Assembly (NCBI GenBank): GCA_948567375.1
Contig: OX419761.1
Span: forward strand, 30,010,501 to 30,074,500
Reading direction: 5' to 3'
DNA from: Lunularia cruciata
Lineage: Eukaryota; Streptophyta; Marchantiopsida; Lunulariales; Lunulariaceae
DNA length: 64,000 bases
Each line of letters opens with the position of its first letter. Position 1 is the stretch's first letter. The translations under genes were made by a program, and so were the position numbers. Under the pieces are notes generated by a model. The model saw only the letters and a list, made by a program, of their open reading frames with translations. It was not told the origin of the DNA and did not search any database. This document shows, piece after piece, positions 57,950 to 64,000 of the stretch.

Positions 57950-58990
57950 GCAGCGGATGAGAAAAAGAGAGAAAAGGGCGACAGCAGAGCAAACACGAAG
58001 GATGGGAAGACCCCATCTTGCAGATACGAAAATGGCAAAATGGGGTTAAGCCCCGATAGAGTCTCAGATATTTGCTCTAGAGCACCCAAGAGATCCAAGG
58101 TGAGCAAGTCATATTGTTCCCAAACAATTGGAGCATATGAAGAAGTATCACCACTGTCCTTTTCAAACAATTGGAGCATCTGAAGAAGTATCACCACTGT
58201 CCTTTTTAAAGTAACGAAGACATTATGTCTAAAATATAATACAATGTCCTTTTCAAACAATTGGAGCATCTGAAGAAGTATCACCACTGTCCTTTTTAAA
58301 GTAATGAAGACATTATGTCTAAAATATATTACAAAGTATGAGAGTGAAAGTGGTACCCTTGGTATCTAACATGATAACTTCTTGTGCACTCTTTGACAAT
58401 TGTATAAATGTTATATCCATAGTTCCATATAACTACAAAGGTTAGAGGAACAAAGAGGTGATTTGTTTGCATGCCAATATATCTGGAGACCTTGCAACTT
58501 GTTATTGCACTCTTTGCCCATCCAAGAGGATGGGTAATCACTCCTTCCAAAATTATATCTTGCGTAGGGTCTGTAACCACTGACATGTGCTATTGTCATT
58601 TGATCATCTTTGACTAAGTATAAGTTGCCATGACATGTGTAGTATACAAAGCATATAAATGTTCCTTCCAAATTATATTCATTCTCTCGTGCCATAACAA
58701 ACACTATGTCTTTAATTGTATCATGGGTAGCTATCCTCAGTCTTCCAAAAGGACACCATGTCATGTGGATTGTTGTTACATCTAGTGTAGAACCACACTC
58801 ACAAGTGAGAAATGAAGATACAGATAGGTGGACCAAACATAGTCGAAATCTCATCCAAAAGCCTACACCCTTGGCTGAGTAAGAACGAAGAGGTGCTCTA
58901 GTACACTGAGGAATGTACGAATCAACTAAGAGAAAAAGTAACGTATGCTCACATTGTTGCTCCATCAAGAGAAAAACTGAAACCTCTAGT
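57950..58990. repeat. Repeat R copy 4
   Basis: Colinear with 42,250-43,030: GATGGGAAGACCCCATC, ATGGGGTTAAGCCCCG, TAAAATATATTACAAAG, then CCCATCCAAGAGGATGGG and TAACAAACACTATGTC. On the minus strand 58,411-58,968 is open for 185 codons (WCPFGRLRIATHDTIKDIVF, YPSSWMGKEC). The third copy at 42.6-43.0 kb preserves part of the same reading, so the repeat may have a coding core of unknown type. Confidence 0.55.
58121..58332. repeat. Compound tandem repeat, 43-bp and about 101-bp units
   Basis: CAAACAATTGGAGCAT followed by ATGAAGAAGTATCACCACTG occurs twice at a 43-bp period. Then a longer unit ending GACATTATGTCTAAAATATA is itself duplicated. Lies inside repeat R copy 4. Confidence 0.85.
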
Positions 58991-59417
58991 CCAATTTAAG
59001 AATTGGTTGTGGTTTTGTTAGACTGGCTTCATGTTAATAGCTTTTGTAATCTTAAGTTTGGTTGTACACACAAGAATCGATGTTGAGGGAATTGGATTTA
59101 GTAGTATCCACAAGTCAAACCTCAAGAGGTGCAATTTCCCGGGACGCAATGTTAGCAAATGATGTGAATACCTTTCTACTATTTTTATACTGTTGAGTAG
59201 TTCTTGTCTGTTCTCATATATCTTGGAACCCATTCATTTTAAGGACGTTATCAATGGGAGAAGAGAAAACGTCTCATAGTATGCGTGTATATACACAGTA
59301 AGTGCCTCCGATCCAATGTTTGTGCATTCCTTGTATGATGGATATATCATGTCATTTACGAATATGTTTTAGAGAAAATGATATGGAAGAACTTTAAATG
59401 TTTCTTAAAGCTTAAAG

Positions 59418-59545
59418 AATCTCATTCACGTTATGAGAATCTAAACATATGAGCTTAAAGAGAGAACATATGAGAACATATGAGCTTAAAGAAAGAACAT
59501 ATGAGCTTAAACATATGAGAATTAAACATATGAGCTTAAAGAATC
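59418..59545. repeat. Short irregular tandem repeat of ACATATGAGCTTAAAG
   Basis: The unit ACATATGAGCTTAAAG and shortened forms (ACATATGAGA, AACATATGAG) occur at least six times. The array is bracketed by AATCTCATTCACGTTATG at both sides (59,408 and 59,541), so a duplication of the whole block is likely. Confidence 0.85.
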
Positions 59546-59559
59546 TCATTCACGTTATG

Positions 59560-61307
59560 GTTCTATAGATGAGCAAATACGACGAGCATCGCTGCCGTTG
59601 AGTAACCTTCTGAGTTCTGATCATTTCATCCGTCATAAATCCAAGTAGCAAACTACCTTATTGCAGGATGCATTATCACTGGGTGGCTTTCTTTTACTAA
59701 AACATCTTCATTCACTCGCCTACCAATTAGCATGTTCCCATGTCTCAGAATTCTTCTCGGGTGCTCGGCCTTGATTAGACTCATGCTCCACACGGGTGTA
59801 CCGTTCATCTAGCTATCTGCATCTGATTGTCTTGAGTTTTGCTACTACTTTTCTCCTCTGTCACTTGTTTCGAACGTTTACAATTCTGACCTCGTTTAGT
59901 TTATGGGCTGGCGAACTGAAGCCAGTTGGTGTCGTTATCAGTGAAATACCTCTATGACTAAAGCTGATATTTAGCAAGAAGACGCACATCATGAAAGTGT
60001 TCGGGATGGAGATGTTTCGAAGTCTCTCGGAACGACAGAACGGCGATGAAATGACCGGATACGCATTCCATTCCATGTATTCCTCTATTTCTTGTATCCC
60101 TCTGTGAGAATTCTAGTTCTCGAAAGCAGTAGAATGACTAGATTATCTTTCCAACCTTTCTTCGCCCGTGATTTTGCCAGATGATTAGGATCCCAGAAGA
60201 AACTTTCGAAGCACAACATCACGAATTTGAATCGTTTGTTAAGGTGGGTATCCACAGAATCTACTGTCGATAGAGATACAATACTCAAATGGGTAATGAA
60301 CCCGAGAAAGCAGGTCCGGACTATTCGCTTGTCTGCAATAACTCTCTCATGGAGGAAACCCATATGTTGCTGTTCTTAAGATTCCGATTAGCAGGGATGA
60401 CAGCCATTACCTTTCAAGGAACACAAGTGTTACTCCCATACATCTTAGAAGAGTTATCGACAAACAAAAGCCGTTGCTTTCTCAAGGTATGGTCGAGGTT
60501 TCTCGATCAGGAACAAACAGATTAGCTTTGGACAGGCTTATTAGGTAAAGGACGTCTTGGCTACACGATAGTTTGACTTGACCACGGGTTTCAACCAGAA
60601 TTAAGTTTAAAATTCGTTTGACTGATATTGTCAGGTTGAAAACATGCAAACCCTGAAAAGGAAGAATGTCACAAGAAATCCACAGTTGGTTTTGCAGAGT
60701 TGATAGCCGCTGATTGCCATAGTATGGGAAATAACGTGAGCACTCTGCAGCCAGTCCCTCTGGAGGAGAGTGTTACCATGTAGTATTTTGCGGAGCGCGC
60801 CGAATAGAGTGCTTGCGCATCATATATATATATATATATAGAGGGATTGTGAGCTTTGATTCGTTGAGTAGCTTAAGATGTTTTTGATAAAATCATCATT
60901 CAAACACTTGTGTGCTTTGTGCATATCAAGACGATTCAAATTCAAATGCATGTTGGATACACATTCAGTCCATGGACCAAGTGTATATAGTATTCTTGGG
61001 AGGTTCTTGTTTTGCATTTAGTACAAAGGATTTGGGTGCTCTAAAAGGATGTGGTATTTTGATTGAGATAATTAGTGATACAACTTTAGTGACATCCCTA
61101 TAAATATAGTGACATGGAAAGAATATTGATTCAGAGCCAGAATAAAGACCTTTTTGAATCTAATTTGGTGGATACCCTAAACTTCACATGGAGAGTATAC
61201 TTCAATTACTACATGCCATTCAAGAAGGATATGCATGGTAACTACACAATCGTGTGAAGATTACCATCTTATCAATTGATAGACTAAGATTGACTGGTAT
61301 ACTATGC
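59560..61307. other. No gene recognised; (TA)n near 60,825
   Basis: Frames at 60,289-60,525 (plus) and 60,085-60,363 (minus) overlap each other and show no secure family motif. A TA microsatellite lies at 60,822-60,840. Confidence 0.4.
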
Positions 61308-61878
61308 TGTAATGTTTTGAGGAGAGTACAAAGACACCAAAGAAAACACAAGTTTCACACTCAAACTCTGATGCACCAAAGGAACATTTTAATTGTATTA
61401 TATAGCAAAAGTGACTCCTCCAAAGGAAGCTCCACCTTTGGATCAGATGTATGGATTGGTGACCAGTACGTGAGCTCTGCCCTTAGATTGGTTACATGCA
61501 TAGGTGACATGTCGGTTCTGATCCTATCTGGTTGGTCAACTTATCTTTGACCAAAGGGAATCTTCTTGTAGGAATCTCCAAATTGCATATGTGAGGTACG
61601 GTTGGAAAGCTCTTGACGAGACAAATCTGGGGAAGGAAGGCCAAATTTTTGTATGGGGGGGGGGGAATGTGCACATTTTTGAGGCCTAATTCATCCATTT
61701 AGGCCTCCAAATTGACTCTAAAGATTTCATGCATATCTTGGTTTCTACTCTATGAGTAGAAGTACCCTTTTTGTGATATCTCTTTCTAATCTATTTAGTC
61801 CATCATGTATAACATCCTTTCAGATGTTACCAGACCAAATTTTACATCTAGATCATATGTCTAGCTATTGGTATTACC
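61308..61878 (-). repeat. 3' LTR of right-edge chromovirus, short subtype
   Basis: Reads from GGTAATACCAATAGC at 61,878 (first base changed from the expected T) down to CATTACA at 61,308. It lacks the 150-bp internal duplication. A purine tract, the reverse of TCTCCCTTGTTTTAAG, follows at 61,881-61,897. A run of ten G lies near 61,656. Confidence 0.82.
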
Positions 61879-61914
61879 AATCTCCCTTGTTTTAAGACGT
61901 AATGTCTTTGTTGC

Positions 61915-62145
61915 GAAGTTATTGCTCAAAGATTGCACCAACACTAGTGCATGTATCAAGTTGGCAACTGGCTCCTAGGTTGCCTCATATAACGACTAAC
62001 CTTTCCACTATATAAGATAGTCCACCCACAGGTAGCGAGTACTATGGATGCATTTTTGGAGAATACGTTCCACTTCATATTCCTCCATGCCATCCATGAG
62101 TGTCAAACAAGGTTGAATGTCTTGTGTGTAATGACAATAGCCTGA
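61915..62145 (-). pseudogene. Chromodomain remnant of right-edge chromovirus
   Basis: Reads MEEYEVERILQKCI, then WVDYLI, stop, WKG, stop, SLYEAT, stop, EP. The stops before WKG (62,008-62,010) and in place of Trp in WEP (61,975-61,977) fall at the same positions as in the left-edge copy. A third stop after WKG is private to this copy. Confidence 0.78.
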
Positions 62146-63123
62146 TCAGGAAGCATATTTGCGTAGTAAGGAAAAATGGAACATTGGATAGATCTTCATG
62201 TGTGGTGGTAGCTTTAGGTGATAGGCCACAATGCCAATTTGATGAAGAATGGAAAAGGCCCAATAAAAAAAGGTTTGAGCTAATGAAGGCCAATTAATAT
62301 GAGGTTTGTTGTTGACATTGAACTCCATGTGCCTACGGTGTGCATTGACATACTGCTCCTATCAATTTTGGGCAATCTGCAACTTGTGCTTGGTGCTCTC
62401 CACACCCTGTTGGATTCTAGAAACAAAGTTGTTGACTGCATCAACCTTGGTAGCCACTGGACGGATCTTCATCAAACTCAAAGGTATGAGGGGATGTTTG
62501 CCATACATGACAAAGAATGGAGTTACTCGGGTAGATGCATTCACTCAATTGTTGTAAGAAAACTCCACCAATGGAAGTAAGGTGTCCCATCTCTCTTGCT
62601 CATCTAAGGTGAAGCCATGCAACATGTCTTCAATAGTGCAATTATCCTGCTCAATTTGTCCATTGGTCTGTGGGTGGTAAGCCATGGACATGGCCAACTT
62701 GGTTTTGAAGAAACCAAAGAGTGTTTGCCAAAACAAACTTTGGAATTGGGTGCCTCTATCAGTGATGAGCACTCAAGATAGGCCATGGTGAGAGGAGATT
62801 GCATCTAAGTACAATTGAGCTAGTTGTGGAGCAATCATATCCTTGGTGGTAGGCCATACATGAATCATTTTGCTAAGTTGGTCAACAAAGACTACAATGG
62901 AGTTGATACTTGAGGTGGTCTTGGGTGATTCATAGACTAGATTCATACTCACTTGTTTCCAATGTTGTGTAGGAGTAGGGAGGGGTTGAAGGAATCTTGT
63001 GGGAGCTTGATTAGAAGCTTTTTTCTGCTGATAGAGTAGGTAGCTCCAAACGTATTCCATCACATTGTTGCTCATCTTGGGCCAATAGTAATGGTGTTGG
63101 ACTGCATCCAAGGTCTTGTCCAC
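62146..63123 (-). pseudogene. Integrase of right-edge chromovirus
   Basis: Pieces 63,123-62,773, 62,772-62,545, 62,544-62,362 and 62,328-62,146. It shows HHYYWPKMSNNV and QQKKASNQAP (zinc region, with cysteines changed), SMNLVYESPK where the first catalytic Asp should be (Asn here), then TDRGTQFQSLFW (second Asp) and NGQIEQDNCT (Glu). Stops at the piece borders and the Asp-to-Asn change make it inactive. Confidence 0.82.
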
Positions 63124-63159
63124 TCCAACATGACTTGCAATGGAAAAATCATGACATTT

Positions 63160-64000
63160 TGCTAGGATGGTGATGCATAGTTCTATGGTATTTTTGATTC
63201 ATAATCTACCATCACAAAAGGTGAATCCTTGGGTGCTAGTGACACCTTTGGATGATTGAGCTCTTATAATCTGTGGATCAGTTTTTGTAGTAGCTAGAAT
63301 ACAAGGTTCATCTTGACCTCTACCACCAAATTGTTTGCCATTGACATTCAAATGAATGCATTTGCAAGTTGCTTCTTACCTTCCACGTAGGTGATTGTCA
63401 TGTTGAATCAGTGTTGCCACTTTGCCCACCAAATTTGGCAACAAGATAGATCATTTTGTGTCTCAAGGTAGACTAGAGGTTTGTGGTTTGTCTCTACTAC
63501 AAATGCCTTCTCACCAAGATAGTGCTTCCAATGCTTGGTTGCAAGGCAATGGCTAGCTCTTCTCATTTTGTGGTATGATAGTTGCATTCTATTGGTAACA
63601 ACTTTTGAGGGAAATATGCAATTGGATGCCATCTATCATGCTACTCTTGTTATAGGAGTACTCCTATTGCTATGCATGACTCATCTATAGCCAACTTGAT
63701 TGAACGTTTTGGGTCATACCATTTCAAGTTTGGTGCATGTAGCATGGTGTCTTTCAAATTCTTGAAAGGTCAACTCTTGTATAGTTCCCCAATCCACTTC
63801 TTCCCCTTGCCAAGTAGTGCCGTTAAAGGCTGTGCAACCTTAGAGAAGTCCTTGAAAAAATGACAATAGAACCTCATCAAGCCCAAGAAGCTCTTGAGTT
63901 GGTCTTATCTTCTAGAGTGCTCCATTTTTGAATGACCTCTACTTTATCTATTAATACTTAGATACTCTTTGCACTTATTGTATGCTCCAAGTAGTCTACT
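63160..64000 (-). pseudogene. Reverse transcriptase end and RNase H of right-edge chromovirus
   Basis: 63,632-63,408 reads KHWKHYLGEKAFVVETNHKP and WWAKWQH, typical of chromovirus RNase H; the usual TDHK is TNHK here. Further right (63,750-64,000) the connection region VAQPLTALLGKGKKWI can be read on the minus strand. Decayed by stops. Confidence 0.72.

Larger units (their letters stand above)
61308..64000 (-). mobile_element. Family A chromovirus, 3' part, minus strand, runs off the right edge
   Basis: Mirror arrangement of the left-edge element: LTR 61,308-61,878, purine tract, chromodomain remnant, integrase, RNase H and the end of reverse transcriptase at the right edge. Sequence follows the left-edge copy closely, but the LTR is the short subtype. 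The 5' part lies outside the window. Confidence 0.88.

Noticed and set aside
60085-60525. Overlapping 78- and 92-codon frames on opposite strands as a gene
   Set aside because: Neither shows a family motif or splice context, and they overlap each other; the LRR-like fragment HLSIVSLST is too short to count.
36000-61300. tRNA, rRNA, CRISPR or telomere-type arrays
   Set aside because: I looked for tRNA A/B boxes, rRNA-like blocks, regularly spaced short repeats and TTTAGGG arrays and saw none.

Overview
The window is nuclear DNA of a land plant. The best anchor is a seven-exon gene at 48,897-51,450 for a plant-type CWC16/YJU2-family splicing factor (CCDC130-like), with small GT-AG introns. A second short host gene, four exons at 55,155-57,017, encodes a 140-residue very basic protein. 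Compact introns, a few host genes in a sea of Ty3/gypsy elements, and a hAT family with an unusual zinc-finger start make a bryophyte (moss) my best guess. That is inference; nothing in the window proves the species.

Layout. 1-17,117: the 3' part of a chromodomain Ty3/gypsy element (family A) whose 3' LTR has been split by nested insertions. A second Ty3/gypsy element (family B, 1,269-12,667) sits in that LTR. An unfamiliar 3.78-kb element (here 'TGTG element', copy A, 8,283-12,060) sits inside the integrase end of B. A second TGTG element (copy B, 13,131-16,912) sits in the remaining part of the same LTR. 17,118-21,500: a solo A LTR and a shorter TGTG element (copy C, minus strand). 21,500-24,490: a hAT-like DNA transposon with long terminal inverted repeats. 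24,540-28,700: two successive decayed chromovirus pol fragments, minus strand. 28,702-29,573: an A-like 5' LTR with primer binding site. 29,574-34,126: a truncated family B element on the minus strand, split by a solo A LTR. 34,127-43,900: AT-rich, gene-free DNA with dispersed and tandem repeats and a small hairpin element. 43,900-61,300: the host-gene island, with unidentified coding-like segments, a decayed leucine-rich-repeat receptor gene on the minus strand, and the two intact genes. 61,308-64,000: the 3' part of another family A chromovirus, minus strand, running off the right edge.

The most unusual content is the TGTG element family. Three independent copies each have exact 5-bp target duplications (GAGGA, ACCAG, GAGTA), ends TGTG...CACA, and no long terminal repeats that I can find. 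Two copies carry one long frame of about 857 codons encoding an N-terminal globular region, an acidic middle and a long coiled coil, with no recognisable reverse transcriptase, integrase or transposase. The duplication length and TG/CA ends look like retroviral-type integration, but the LTRs are missing.

All coordinates are hand-counted. Splice sites and element ends should be good to a base or two; boundaries of decayed repeats are approximate.
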